From Deinococcus actinosclerus (lineage in GTDB: Bacteria; Deinococcota; Deinococci; Deinococcales; Deinococcaceae), in NCBI RefSeq assembly GCF_001507665.1, contig NZ_CP013910.1, positions 2,293,501 to 2,357,500 on the forward strand: 64,000 bases of DNA, given 5' to 3'. Positions 10,556-18,789 of this stretch are shown piece by piece. The notes beneath the pieces are model-generated. The model saw only the letters and a program-made list of their open reading frames with translations, did not search any database and was not told where the DNA came from. The stretch's first letter is position 1. Each line of letters begins with the position of its first letter. The translations under genes and the position numbers were made by a program.

Positions 10556-12234
10556 TGGATATCCTGCTCACCTACGGGCTGGCGCTGGCGCTGGCCCTTC
10601 CCCTGGGGCTGTTCATGGCCCGGCTGATGGAGGCCCCGGCGCCCCGGGTCACGGCGGGTCTGCTGCGCGCGTGCGGCGTGGACGCCGCGCGGGGCATGTC
10701 GTGGCGCGCGTACGTGGGGGCGCTGCTGGGCACGAACGTGATCGTGGGGCTGGTGGCGCTGGCCACGTACCTTTTGCAGGGTGGCCTGCCGCTGAACCCG
10801 GACGGCATCGCGAACCTGCGCTGGGACACGGCGGTGCACACGATGGCGTCGTTCATCACGAACACGAACCAGCAGCACTACAGCGGGCAGAGTGGCCTGT
10901 CGTACCTGTCGCAGATGCTGGGCATCACGGCGCTGCAGATCTTCACCCCGGCGGTGGGATTCGCAGCGCTGTTCGCGGTGCTGCGCGGGCTGCGCGGGGA
11001 CGCGCACCTGGGGAACTACTTCCTGGACGTGACGCGCGGCGCGGCGCTGCTGACGGTCTCTTCGGCGGTGCTGGCACTGCTGCTGACGTGGCAGGGCGTG
11101 CCGAGCACCTTCGCGGGCGCGCGCACGGCGACGCTGGTGCAGCCTCAGACCGTGGAGGGGCAGGCGGTGACCACGCAGACCATCCCGGTGGGGCCGGTCG
11201 CGCCGATGGTGGCGATCAAGCAGCTGGGCACGAACGGGGGCGGCTGGTACGGGCCGAACTCGACGGTGCCGCTGGAGAACCCCACGCCGCTGGCGAACCT
11301 GCTGGAGACGGTCAGCATCATCCTGTTCCCGCTGGCGCTGGTCGTGGCGACCGGCCGGTTCCTGCGCCGCCCGCGCTTCGGACTGGTGCTGATGGGCGTC
11401 ATGAGCGTGCTGTCCGCCGCACTGACGCTGGGCGCGGTGCTCGCCGAGCGGATGCCGAACGCCGCCCTGGCCGGCCTGTCCGCACTGGGCCCGAACATGG
11501 AGGGCAAGGAGGTCCGCCTGGGCGCGGACGCGACGGCGCTGTGGGCCGCGCTGACCACGCAGACGAGTAACGGGAGCGTGAACGGCATGCTGGATTCGTT
11601 CACGCCGCTGGGCGGGCTGGTGCCGCAGCTGGGCATGTTCCTGAACGACGTGTACGGCGGGATCGGCGTGGGGCCGATCAACATGCTGGTGTTCGTGATC
11701 CTGACGGTGTTCGTGGCGGGCCTGATGGTGGGCCGCACGCCGGAACTGTTCGGCCGGAAGATCGAGGCCCCCGAGATCAAACTGGCGTCGCTGATCCTGC
11801 TGCTGCAGCCGCTGCTGGTGCTGGGCTTCACGGCGCTGGCCCTGGCGAACCCGGCGGTCACGGCGAACTCGAACCCCGGCTTCCACGGGCTGTCGCAGGT
11901 GCTGTACGAGTACAACTCGGCGTTCGCGAACAACGGCAGCGGCTTTGAGGGTCTGGGCGACAACACGCCCTGGTGGAACCTCAGCTGCGCGCTGGTGCTG
12001 CTGCTGGCCCGCTTCCTGCCGATCGTGGGGCCGCTGGCGATCGCGGGCCTGCTGGCCGCCAAGCGCGCCGCACCTGAAGGCAGCGGGACGCTGCGGGTGG
12101 ACACGCCGGTGTTCGCCGGGATGCTCCTGAGCGTGATGCTGCTGCTGCAACTCCTGAACTTCGCCCCGGCGCTGGTGCTGGGCCCGGTGGCGGAACAGAT
12201 GACCCTGAATACCGTGAAGGACGTGACGAAATGA
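10555..12234 (+). CDS. kdpA: Potassium-transporting ATPase subunit A
   Basis: A 559-aa polytopic K+ channel-like subunit of normal length. Selectivity-loop sequences are visible: [29 protein letters not shown] and [17 protein letters not shown]. It forms the high-affinity K+ entry site of the KdpFABC pump, which is made under K+ limitation. It overlaps kdpF by one base and kdpB by 4 nt. Confidence 0.97.
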   Translation: MDILLTYGLALALALPLGLFMARLMEAPAPRVTAGLLRACGVDAARGMSWRAYVGALLGTNVIVGLVALATYLLQGGLPLNPDGIANLRWDTAVHTMASFITNTNQQHYSGQSGLSYLSQMLGITALQIFTPAVGFAALFAVLRGLRGDAHLGNYFLDVTRGAALLTVSSAVLALLLTWQGVPSTFAGARTATLVQPQTVEGQAVTTQTIPVGPVAPMVAIKQLGTNGGGWYGPNSTVPLENPTPLANLLETVSIILFPLALVVATGRFLRRPRFGLVLMGVMSVLSAALTLGAVLAERMPNAALAGLSALGPNMEGKEVRLGADATALWAALTTQTSNGSVNGMLDSFTPLGGLVPQLGMFLNDVYGGIGVGPINMLVFVILTVFVAGLMVGRTPELFGRKIEAPEIKLASLILLLQPLLVLGFTALALANPAVTANSNPGFHGLSQVLYEYNSAFANNGSGFEGLGDNTPWWNLSCALVLLLARFLPIVGPLAIAGLLAAKRAAPEGSGTLRVDTPVFAGMLLSVMLLLQLLNFAPALVLGPVAEQMTLNTVKDVTK

Positions 12235-14264
12235 CCGCCGCGCCGCAGAAAACCCCGAAGGGGGGCGTGTTCGCCCCGGCGCTGATGCGCGCCGCGCTGA
12301 GGGCCGCCTTCGTGAAACTCGATCCGCGCTTCATGGTGCGCAGCCCGGTGATGTTCGTGGTGCTGCTGGGCGGCGTGCTGACGCTGCTGCTGACCGTGCA
12401 GGCCGCCGCGAGCGGGCAGGCGTGGGGCTACCCGGCGGGCGTGACGGTCTGGCTGCTCTTCACGGTGGTGTTCGCGAACTTCGCCGAGGGGCTGGCCGAG
12501 GCGCGCGGGAAGGCGCAGGCGGCCACACTCCGCTCGGCGCGCGAGGACACCCCGGCCCGCCGGGTGCTGGACGGCCGCGAGGAGGTCATCCCCAGCACGG
12601 GGCTGCGGCGCGGGGACGTGATCGTGGTGCAGGCGGGCGAGATGATTCCCGGCGACGGCGAGGTCATTGAGGGGCTGGCGGCGGTGGACGAGAGCGCCAT
12701 CACGGGCGAGAGCGCCCCGGTGATCCGCGAGGCGGGGACCGACCACAGCGGCGTGACGGGCGGGACGCGCGTGCTGTCCGACCGGATCGTGGTGCGGGTG
12801 ACGTCGCAGCCCGGCGAGAGCTTCCTCGACCGCATGATCGCGCTGGTCGAGGGCGCCAGCCGCCAGAAAACCCCCAACGAACTGGCCCTGTCGATCCTGC
12901 TGGCCGCGCTGACGCTGGTGTTCCTGATCGTCGTGGCGACCCTGCTGCCCCTGTCGCGGTTCGCGGGGGCGACGGTGGACGTGGTGACGCTCGCAGCGCT
13001 GCTCGTGTGCCTGATTCCCACGACGATCGGCGGTCTGCTGCCCGCCATCGGCATCGCAGGCATGGACCGGGCCTTGCAGGCGAACGTGATCGCCAAGAGC
13101 GGCAAGGCAGTCGAGGTCGCCGGGGACGTGGACATCCTGCTGCTGGACAAGACCGGCACGATCACCGTCGGCGACCGTCAGGCGACGCGCTTCCTGCCGC
13201 TGCCCGGCGTGAGCGGCGAGGAACTGGCGGGCGCGGCGGCGCTGGCCTCGGCGGCGGACCCCACCCCGGAAGGCAAGAGCATCGTGACGCTGGCCCGCAC
13301 GCAGGGCGTGACGCCCGCCACCCCGGCGGACGCGGCGTTCATCGAGTTCACCGCGCAGACCCGCATGAGCGGCGTGGACGCGGGCGGCGTGAGCATCCGC
13401 AAGGGCGCCGCCGACCGCATCACCCGCCTGGCCCGCGAGCGGGGCGGCAGCGTCCCCACCGAACTGTCCCCGCTGGTGGACGAGGTGGCGCGCGCGGGTG
13501 GCACGCCCCTCGTGGTGCTCCAGGACGAGCGGGTGCTGGGCGTGGTGGCCCTGTCGGACGTGGTGAAGCCCGGCATGCGGGAACGCTTCGAGCAGCTGCG
13601 CCGCATGGGACTGCGCACCGTGATGATCACCGGGGACAACCCCCTGACCGCCGAGGCGATCGCCCGCGAGGCCGGCGTGGACGGCTTCCTGGCGGAGGCG
13701 ACGCCCGAGGACAAGCTCGCCATGATCCGCGAGGAGCAGCGCGGCGGGAAGCTGGTCGCCATGATGGGCGACGGCACGAACGACGCGCCCGCCCTGGCGC
13801 AGGCGGACGTGGGCCTCGCCATGCAGAGCGGCACCCAGGCGGCCAAGGAAGCGGCGAACATGATCGACCTGGACTCCGACCCCACCAAGCTGATTGAGGT
13901 CGTGGAGATCGGCAAGGGCCTGCTGATGACGCGCGGCGCGCTGACGACCTTCTCGATCGCGAACGACGTCGCGAAGTACTTCGCGATCCTGCCCGCGCTG
14001 TTCGCCACGCAGATTCCCGCGCTGGCCCCGCTGAACGTGATGGACCTGCGCAGCCCGCAGAGCGCGATCCTGTCCGCTGTGATCTTCAACGCGCTGGTGA
14101 TTCCGGCGCTGATTCCGGTGGCGCTGCGCGGCGTGCGTTACTCGCCCGGCAGTGCCGACGCGCTGCTGGCCCGCAACCTGCTCATCTACGGGCTGGGCGG
14201 CGTGCTCGTGCCGTTCGTGGGCATCAAGCTCATCGACGTGCTCCTCGGGCTGATAGGCGCCTAA
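12231..14264 (+). CDS. kdpB: Potassium-transporting ATPase ATP-binding subunit B
   Basis: A 677-aa P-type ATPase (P1A class). It has the actuator motif TGES near residue 158, phosphorylated D306 in DKTGT, nucleotide-domain motifs, [10 protein letters not shown] and [11 protein letters not shown]. It hydrolyses ATP to drive K+ through KdpA. The start ATG overlaps the end of kdpA. The gene is intact. Confidence 0.97.
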   Translation: MTAAPQKTPKGGVFAPALMRAALRAAFVKLDPRFMVRSPVMFVVLLGGVLTLLLTVQAAASGQAWGYPAGVTVWLLFTVVFANFAEGLAEARGKAQAATLRSAREDTPARRVLDGREEVIPSTGLRRGDVIVVQAGEMIPGDGEVIEGLAAVDESAITGESAPVIREAGTDHSGVTGGTRVLSDRIVVRVTSQPGESFLDRMIALVEGASRQKTPNELALSILLAALTLVFLIVVATLLPLSRFAGATVDVVTLAALLVCLIPTTIGGLLPAIGIAGMDRALQANVIAKSGKAVEVAGDVDILLLDKTGTITVGDRQATRFLPLPGVSGEELAGAAALASAADPTPEGKSIVTLARTQGVTPATPADAAFIEFTAQTRMSGVDAGGVSIRKGAADRITRLARERGGSVPTELSPLVDEVARAGGTPLVVLQDERVLGVVALSDVVKPGMRERFEQLRRMGLRTVMITGDNPLTAEAIAREAGVDGFLAEATPEDKLAMIREEQRGGKLVAMMGDGTNDAPALAQADVGLAMQSGTQAAKEAANMIDLDSDPTKLIEVVEIGKGLLMTRGALTTFSIANDVAKYFAILPALFATQIPALAPLNVMDLRSPQSAILSAVIFNALVIPALIPVALRGVRYSPGSADALLARNLLIYGLGGVLVPFVGIKLIDVLLGLIGA

Positions 14265-14276
14265 GCACTCCCTCCC

Positions 14277-14309
14277 GGCGAGGTCCGGGGGACTGGCCCC
14301 CACCTCGCC
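14277..14309 (+). promoter_or_regulatory. Intercistronic stem-loop between kdpB and kdpC
   Basis: In the 65-nt gap an outer 8-bp perfect stem (14277-14284 / 14302-14309) encloses an inner 5-bp G/C stem (14287-14291 / 14297-14301), with a CC bulge. There is no T-tract, and an AAGAGG ribosome-binding region for kdpC follows. It may tune KdpC stoichiometry or mRNA stability; that role is inferred. Confidence 0.5.
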
Positions 14310-14329
14310 CCCCACAAAGAGGTTTCATC

Positions 14330-14971
14330 ATGACCCTGAACGACATGCCCTCCCCTGCCCTTCCTGAATCGGCCCTTCCCCAACCGACCCTGCCTGACGC
14401 GCCCCAGCCGGGGTGGAGTGCGTGGCTGCGCTTCTCGGCGCTGTGGCTGGTGCTGGGCGGCCTCGCGTACCCGGCGGTGACAACCGCGCTGGGCGGCGCG
14501 CTGTTTCCCGCGCAGGCGACCGGTTCCCTGATCCGCGACCGCGGCCGGGTGGTCGGCTCGGCACTGATCGGGCAGCCCTTCACGGGGGGCCGCTACTTCA
14601 TCGGGCGGCCCAGCGCCGCCGGGAACGGCTACGACCCGGTGAACGCGTCAGGCAGCAACCTCGCCGTGAGCAACCCGGCGCTGCGGGAGCGCGTGCAGGC
14701 CCAGGCGCAGACGATCGCCGCGCGGGAGAACATCCCCGTCACGCAGATTCCGGTGGATCTGCTCACCGCGAGCGGCAGTGGCCTCGACCCGCACGTGTCC
14801 CCGGCGGGGGCGGCGGTGCAGGTGGCGCGGGTGGCGCGCGCGCGCGGCCTGACGGACGCGCAGGTGCAGGCGCTGGTCCGTGACCACACCGAGCGGGGCG
14901 TGCTGGGCCTGGGACAACCCGGCGTGAACGTGCTGGAACTGAACCTCGCCCTGGACCGGCTGGGACGGTGA
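14330..14971 (+). CDS. kdpC: Potassium-transporting ATPase subunit C
   Basis: A 213-aa single-pass subunit. A proline-rich N-terminus is followed by one TM helix (about residues 32-52). The periplasmic KdpC motifs follow: GSALIGQPF, YFIGRPSAAGNGYDP, ASGSNLAVSNPAL, VTQIPVDLLTASGSGLDPH and LGQPGVNVLELNLAL. KdpC assists assembly and nucleotide affinity of the pump. Start ATG 14330 lies behind AAGAGG. The N-terminus is about 20 residues longer than in E. coli. Confidence 0.95.
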   Translation: MTLNDMPSPALPESALPQPTLPDAPQPGWSAWLRFSALWLVLGGLAYPAVTTALGGALFPAQATGSLIRDRGRVVGSALIGQPFTGGRYFIGRPSAAGNGYDPVNASGSNLAVSNPALRERVQAQAQTIAARENIPVTQIPVDLLTASGSGLDPHVSPAGAAVQVARVARARGLTDAQVQALVRDHTERGVLGLGQPGVNVLELNLALDRLGR

Positions 14972-15004
14972 GCCGTCACGCCGCCTGAACCCGAGCGGCT
15001 GGCG

Positions 15005-16075
15005 ATGCCCGGCGCCGCCCGCCCCGTGCGGGGTCGGCACCGGGTGTTCGTGGGCATGGCGGCGGGGGTCGGGAAGACCACCCGCGCGCTCAGTGAACTA
15101 CGCGACCGCCTAGCGCGCGGCGAGGACGCCCTGATCGGCGTGCTGGAAACGCACGGGCGGGCGTTCACGCAGGCGGCCGCGGCGGGCCTGCCGGTCTTCC
15201 CGCGGCTGGAGGTCGTGCGGGGCGGCGTGACGCTGGGTGAACTGGACGTGGCGGGCCTGATCGCGCGCCGTCCGGACGCGGTGCTCGTGGATGAACTGGC
15301 GCACTCGAACGCGCCGGGCAGCGCGCGGGAGAAACGCTGGATGGACGTCGAGGCCCTGCTGGACGCGGGCGTGAACGTGCTGTCCACCGTGAACGTCCAG
15401 CACCTGGAGTCCCTGCACGACACGGTGGCACGCCTGACCGGCGTGCGCGTCCGCGAGCGCATCCCGGACGCCGTACTGCGCGGCGCGGACGAACTGGTGC
15501 TCGTGGACCTGACGCCCGCCGACCTGCGCGAGCGGGTGCGGTCCGGCGCGGTGTACGGCGCGGAGCGGGCCGAGCACGCCCTGACGAACTTCTTCACGCT
15601 GCCGAACCTGACGGCGCTGCGGGAACTGGCGCTGCGGCAGGTGGCGCAGGTCGTCGAGCAGGGCGCGGCCGGTCTCGCGGCAGGCCTGGGCGTGCAGGAA
15701 CGCGTGGTGGTCGCCGTGGCCGCCGAGGAGACCGGCGCGCGCCTGATCCGCCGCGGCGGGCAGCTCGCGCAGCGCCTGCACGCCGACCTTCAGGTCGTGA
15801 CCGTGCGGTCCGGGCGGATCAGTGCCGAGCGCGCGCGGCTGCTCGACACCTTCCGTGCGGTCACGGTCGCGCTGGGCGGCGAGTTCATCGTGCTCGACCC
15901 GGCGGGCGGCGTGGCGGCCACCCTGATCCGGCACGTGCGGGCCGCGCAGGCCACGCAGGTCGTGCTGGGCGAGAGCAGCCGCTCCCGCTGGGAGGAAGTC
16001 CTGCGCGGGGACATCATCCGCTCGGTGCTGCGGCAGACCCGCAACGTGGACGTGTACGTCATCACCCGCGAGTAG
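15005..16075 (+). CDS. kdpD: Truncated KdpD: N-terminal sensor and USP domain only
   Basis: A 356-aa protein covering only the cytoplasmic N-terminal half of KdpD. It has Walker A GMAAGVGKT (residues 17-25), the DELAHSNAPGS and TVNVQHLESL motifs, then a universal-stress-protein-like domain (VVVAVAAEETGARLIRRGGQLA ... VVLGESSRSRWEE). The four TM helices, GAF and kinase domains of full KdpD are absent, and the protein ends naturally at a stop. Such short KdpD forms are known from Anabaena and Deinococcus. It sits 33 nt after kdpC and probably senses K+ (or c-di-AMP via the USP domain), signalling through a separate kinase. Confidence 0.88.
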   Translation: MPGAARPVRGRHRVFVGMAAGVGKTTRALSELRDRLARGEDALIGVLETHGRAFTQAAAAGLPVFPRLEVVRGGVTLGELDVAGLIARRPDAVLVDELAHSNAPGSAREKRWMDVEALLDAGVNVLSTVNVQHLESLHDTVARLTGVRVRERIPDAVLRGADELVLVDLTPADLRERVRSGAVYGAERAEHALTNFFTLPNLTALRELALRQVAQVVEQGAAGLAAGLGVQERVVVAVAAEETGARLIRRGGQLAQRLHADLQVVTVRSGRISAERARLLDTFRAVTVALGGEFIVLDPAGGVAATLIRHVRAAQATQVVLGESSRSRWEEVLRGDIIRSVLRQTRNVDVYVITRE

Positions 16076-16097
16076 GGGCCACTTGTACAAAGGCAGC

Positions 16098-16199
16098 GGC
16101 CCGCCGTGACAGCGGGCCGGGCGGTCTTCTGTCACGGGGCCGGGCGGGCCCGGCAGACCGCGCGGGGCCCACCCGGGTTCTGCCCGTGGCCCCGCGCGG
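16098..16199. terminator. Two GC-rich hairpins between convergent kdpD and the V4R-like gene
   Basis: A 7-bp perfect stem (16098-16104 / 16112-16118) and a 12-bp perfect stem (16158-16169 / 16188-16199) fill the 127-nt convergent gap. Neither has a strong T-run. Their place suggests bidirectional termination or antisense protection. Confidence 0.55.
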
Positions 16200-16202
16200 C
16201 GC

Positions 16203-16679
16203 TCAGAGGGGGCTGAAGACGAACTTGTCGCAGCTGCCGCTGCGCAGCACGCTCTCGGTCTGCTCTCCCAGGAAGGTCTGGCCGGTGATGGCTTCCAGCG
16301 CACCCCACACGGCGCCCAGCGTGAAGGTGCAGCGGCGGTCGCTGCCCGGCGCCTCCCCGGCGGAGCAGACGGTGTCCTGCGTCTCGATCACGATGTTCTC
16401 GCCATCCGTGTACGAGCGGGTCACGGCGGCCAGGCGGGTGCCGTCCCGGCCGATGGCGGCGTTCAGCAGCCCGGCGATCTGTTCCGTGGGCGGATTGCTG
16501 CCGGTCAGGCCGAGGTCCCGCGCGAGGGTGTGGCCGCGCACCTTCCCAGCGCGCGTGAAGACGACCGCGGCCCCGTCGCGGCCGAGGGTATCCTCGACCC
16601 CGATGATCACGGCCTTGAAGCAGACGATTGAACTGAAGTCCCCGAGCTGGGGGCGTAGGGTGGACAGCGTGGCAGTCAT
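16203..16679 (-). CDS. V4R-like (4-vinyl reductase/hydrocarbon-binding fold) protein
   Basis: A 158-aa soluble protein, last gene of a four-gene operon. Start ATG 16679 has AGGAGG 6 nt upstream. An N-terminal DGAAVVFTRAGKVRG is followed by a helical middle and a C-terminal Gly/Cys-rich part (CTFTLGAVWGALEAITG ... SGSCDKFVF). The spacing of the G-x-L-x-G segment and the closing S-G-x-C-x-F resembles V4R domains, which bind small hydrophobic ligands or metals. The match is from pattern only, so function is open. Position after the roadblock and GTPase genes suggests an input or effector module for that switch. Confidence 0.5.
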   Translation of the reverse strand: MTATLSTLRPQLGDFSSIVCFKAVIIGVEDTLGRDGAAVVFTRAGKVRGHTLARDLGLTGSNPPTEQIAGLLNAAIGRDGTRLAAVTRSYTDGENIVIETQDTVCSAGEAPGSDRRCTFTLGAVWGALEAITGQTFLGEQTESVLRSGSCDKFVFSPL

Positions 16680-16768
16680 GACGTTCCTCCTGGAATAGCG
16701 GGTGGCGAGCAGCTCGCGGAGTTCGGCGGGCAGGTCCATCCGGGCGGCGGGCGGGGCAGGCGACCGGG

Positions 16769-17146
16769 TTACAGGGTGCCGGCGACGCGCTCGGCGGCGT
16801 CACGGGCTTCCATGTGCAGCAGGCCCAGGTTCACCCCGGGCGGGGTGACGACCGCGAGCACGCCCTTGTGCCCGGCGGCGTAGATGAACACCTGTCCGCT
16901 CTGACCGCCGATCCCCATGTCGGTCAGGGTGCCGGAGCCGAGGGTGTCGTTGATGCGTTTGCCCAGCCCCAGGGCGGTGGCGGCCATGGCGGCCACGCGG
17001 TTGGCGTCGGCGCCGTCGCCCATGGACTGCGCGATGGGCAGGCCGTCGACGGTGGCGACCAGGACGCCGCGCAGTTCGGGCATGGCGCCGCGCAGGTCGC
17101 TGAGGATGACGTTGAGGCGGTCTTGCTTGCTGAGGGTTGCGGTCAT
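16769..17146 (-). CDS. Roadblock/LC7 domain protein (MglB/CvnB-like)
   Basis: A 125-aa single-domain Roadblock/LC7 protein: an N-terminal helix (LNVILSDLRGAMPELRG), then the GVLVATVDGLPIAQS strand-turn and the central MAATALGLGKRI helix. The last strands include VFIYAAGHKGVLAVV. Roadblock proteins dimerise and act as GAPs or scaffolds for MglA-like GTPases. Start ATG 17146 lies behind AAGGAG. The gene lies 22 nt after the GTPase gene, as in MglAB and actinobacterial conservons. Confidence 0.9.
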   Translation of the reverse strand: MTATLSKQDRLNVILSDLRGAMPELRGVLVATVDGLPIAQSMGDGADANRVAAMAATALGLGKRINDTLGSGTLTDMGIGGQSGQVFIYAAGHKGVLAVVTPPGVNLGLLHMEARDAAERVAGTL

Positions 17147-17168
17147 GGTGGGCTCCTTGTGGGGATCG

Positions 17169-17699
17169 TCAGGACGACTGGGGCTGAAGGGTGAGTTCCA
17201 GCAGGCGGATGAGCACCCGGCGGGCGGCACCGGGTTCGGTGGCGTTCAGGCCGGTCACGTGGGGGGCGGGCAGGTCGAAGTACAGGGCGACGTCGCCGGG
17301 CGTCCAGACGCGCGGCTGATCCTGGCGGGTCACGCCGATCAGGAACGGCACCGCGACGCGGCTGGTGATGAATTCCAGGATGTTGCGGGCGTGGGCGAAG
17401 TCCTGAGGGCGGTCACCGGCCACGAGCAGTACGAGGCCCAGGTCGCCCTCGCACAGCACCTCCCACATGAAGTTGAAGCGTTCCTGGCCGGGTGTGCCGT
17501 ACAGATGGACGGCCTGTCCGTCGAGGGTCAGGGTGCCGAAGTCGAAGGCGACGGTGGTGTGGCGCTTGCCGATGTCCTCGCTGGCTTCCGCCTCGGTGGC
17601 GATGACGGGCGTTTCCGAGAGGGTCTGCACGAAGGTGGTCTTCCCGGCGCCGACCGGGCCGGCCACCACGAGTTTCAGCGGGGCCTGCGGGGGCGTCAC
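17169..17699 (-). CDS. MglA/CvnD-like small GTPase
   Basis: A 176-aa Ras-like GTPase with P-loop GPVGAGKTT (residues 14-22), a switch I region after the P-loop (HTTVAFDFG) and switch II GTPGQERFNFMWE. The guanine-specificity motif is degenerate: VTRQDQ stands where NKxD is expected. This also occurs in some bacterial roadblock-associated GTPases. GTG start 17699 overlaps the upstream TGA (GTGA), so translation is coupled to the DUF4388 gene. Together with the roadblock neighbour it should form a GTP-dependent polarity or signalling switch. Confidence 0.88.
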   Translation of the reverse strand: MTPPQAPLKLVVAGPVGAGKTTFVQTLSETPVIATEAEASEDIGKRHTTVAFDFGTLTLDGQAVHLYGTPGQERFNFMWEVLCEGDLGLVLLVAGDRPQDFAHARNILEFITSRVAVPFLIGVTRQDQPRVWTPGDVALYFDLPAPHVTGLNATEPGAARRVLIRLLELTLQPQSS

Positions 17700-18382
17700 G
17701 CGCGCACTCCGGTGAGGCGGCGCAGCGCCCCGAGCAGCCGGCTGATGAGTGGGGCCGGCGCGGCGGCACCCGCGCCCGCGGCGGGCGTGAGCTCCCACAC
17801 CGGAAGGCCCGGGGTGGGGGCGTCGGCCACGCCGCTCCGCCGGACGGGCGTGACGAGCTCCGCGGCCCGCAGGTGGTGCAGCGTGACCCGCACGTCGCGT
17901 TCGGCCTGCCCGGTCAGCCGGCTCAGTTCAGCCGCGCTGGCGCCCTGCCGCAGATGGGGCGCGAGGGAAGCCCAGCGGGCCTGGAGTGCGGTCGGGACGG
18001 GCGCGCCGGTGGCCGAAACCTGGAAGCGGGTCTCCGGGTGAGGCAGCTGCGCTTCCGGAACAGCGGTGGCGGTGAACGTCTGAAGCGTCTCCAGCAGCGG
18101 CACGACGTAGAGGGTCGGTTCGGCGGAGGTCAGGACGCGGGCCTGGAACTCGAATTCACCCTGGGGCCGGGCGCTCACGGCGCGCAGGATGTCGCCGGCC
18201 TGCGCGGGCGTGGGCACCGGAAATCCGTTGACGTACAGCGCGAGAAGCTGCCCGCGCATCAGGGTGAGTTCCAGGGTGCGGCCCTGGTAGGCTTCGTGAA
18301 GGTAGAGGCTGCCGGTCTGAGGTCTGAGCACCTTCGCCAGATCGGTGAAGGCATGGTGTGCGAGGTCACCGAAGAGGGCCAT
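17696..18382 (-). CDS. DUF4388 protein with C-terminal winged-helix domain
   Basis: A 228-aa protein. Residues 1-75 match DUF4388 (LFGDLAHHAFTDLAKVLRPQTGSLYL, given here as the start of the domain in two adjacent segments), with the typical turn LMRGQLLALYVNG. The C-terminal part (about residues 130-190) looks like a winged helix (LRQGASAAELSRLTGQ, VRVTLHHLRAAELV). The true start is ATG 18382, 6 nt after AAAGGAG; the frame is open further upstream. It heads the GTPase-roadblock-V4R operon and takes the place of the CvnC (DUF742, also wHTH-like) protein of actinobacterial conservons. Confidence 0.78.
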   Translation of the reverse strand: MALFGDLAHHAFTDLAKVLRPQTGSLYLHEAYQGRTLELTLMRGQLLALYVNGFPVPTPAQAGDILRAVSARPQGEFEFQARVLTSAEPTLYVVPLLETLQTFTATAVPEAQLPHPETRFQVSATGAPVPTALQARWASLAPHLRQGASAAELSRLTGQAERDVRVTLHHLRAAELVTPVRRSGVADAPTPGLPVWELTPAAGAGAAAPAPLISRLLGALRRLTGVRA

Positions 18383-18475
18383 ATCAACTCCTTTCCGTGA
18401 GAGAACCTGTGCGGGTTGTCGGAAGCCGGGCACCTGCGGGCGCAGTGGCGTGACCGGTTCCGTTGCTGTAGTTGT

Positions 18476-18515
18476 CTCACGGGTCAATTGAAGAATTTCT
18501 TACATACGCCGTGAG
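18476..18515 (-). promoter_or_regulatory. AT-rich nested dyad upstream of the DUF4388-GTPase-roadblock operon
   Basis: A 7-bp perfect inverted repeat (18476-18482 / 18509-18515) flanks a 26-nt AT-rich core. The core contains the 11-nt palindrome AAGAATTTCTT (18491-18501). It is the only AT-rich stretch nearby and lies about 95 nt upstream of the operon's first ATG. A promoter with an operator is the likely reading; I could not fix its -35/-10. Confidence 0.45.
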
Positions 18516-18632
18516 CTGATCCCCAATTCGTGGAGCGGTCAGCCGGCCTGTCCACCGGCCGGGCGCGGCCCCCAGCCACCGCAATCGGTTCCACCCCGTG
18601 CTGGACGGCCCCGGCTGTCAGCCCCGGCAGTG

Positions 18633-18712
18633 GGCAGGGGGCCGCAGCGCCCGTCCACCGTCCCCCTGCCAGGGGGGACCCTGGGGTCCTCCACCCCCAC
18701 CCGGCGGTGGGG
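18633..18712. repeat. Three consecutive perfect hairpins downstream of dinB
   Basis: Three adjacent perfect inverted repeats occupy 80 bp: 9 bp (18633-18641 / 18662-18670), 6 bp with a 2-nt loop (18676-18681 / 18684-18689) and 7 bp with a 4-nt loop (18695-18701 / 18706-18712). The 18383-18789 interval (407 bp) contains no convincing gene. The array sits just past the dinB stop, so termination is one option; a structured RNA is another. Confidence 0.5.
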
Positions 18713-18789
18713 CGCCTGTGTGCGGGCCACTGGGCCACGGCACCCGGCGCCCCGCACAGAGGCGGCGCAGGTGCCCCCAGACGGGGGAT

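Noticed and set aside
11145..14315. A 1056-codon minus-strand frame opposite kdpA and kdpB
   Set aside because: KdpA and KdpB are unmistakable on the plus strand; the antisense frame is low-complexity.
16082..16091. TTGTACAA palindrome after kdpD
   Set aside because: A short 8-bp palindrome downstream of a stop codon in a convergent gap is not enough to claim a binding site.
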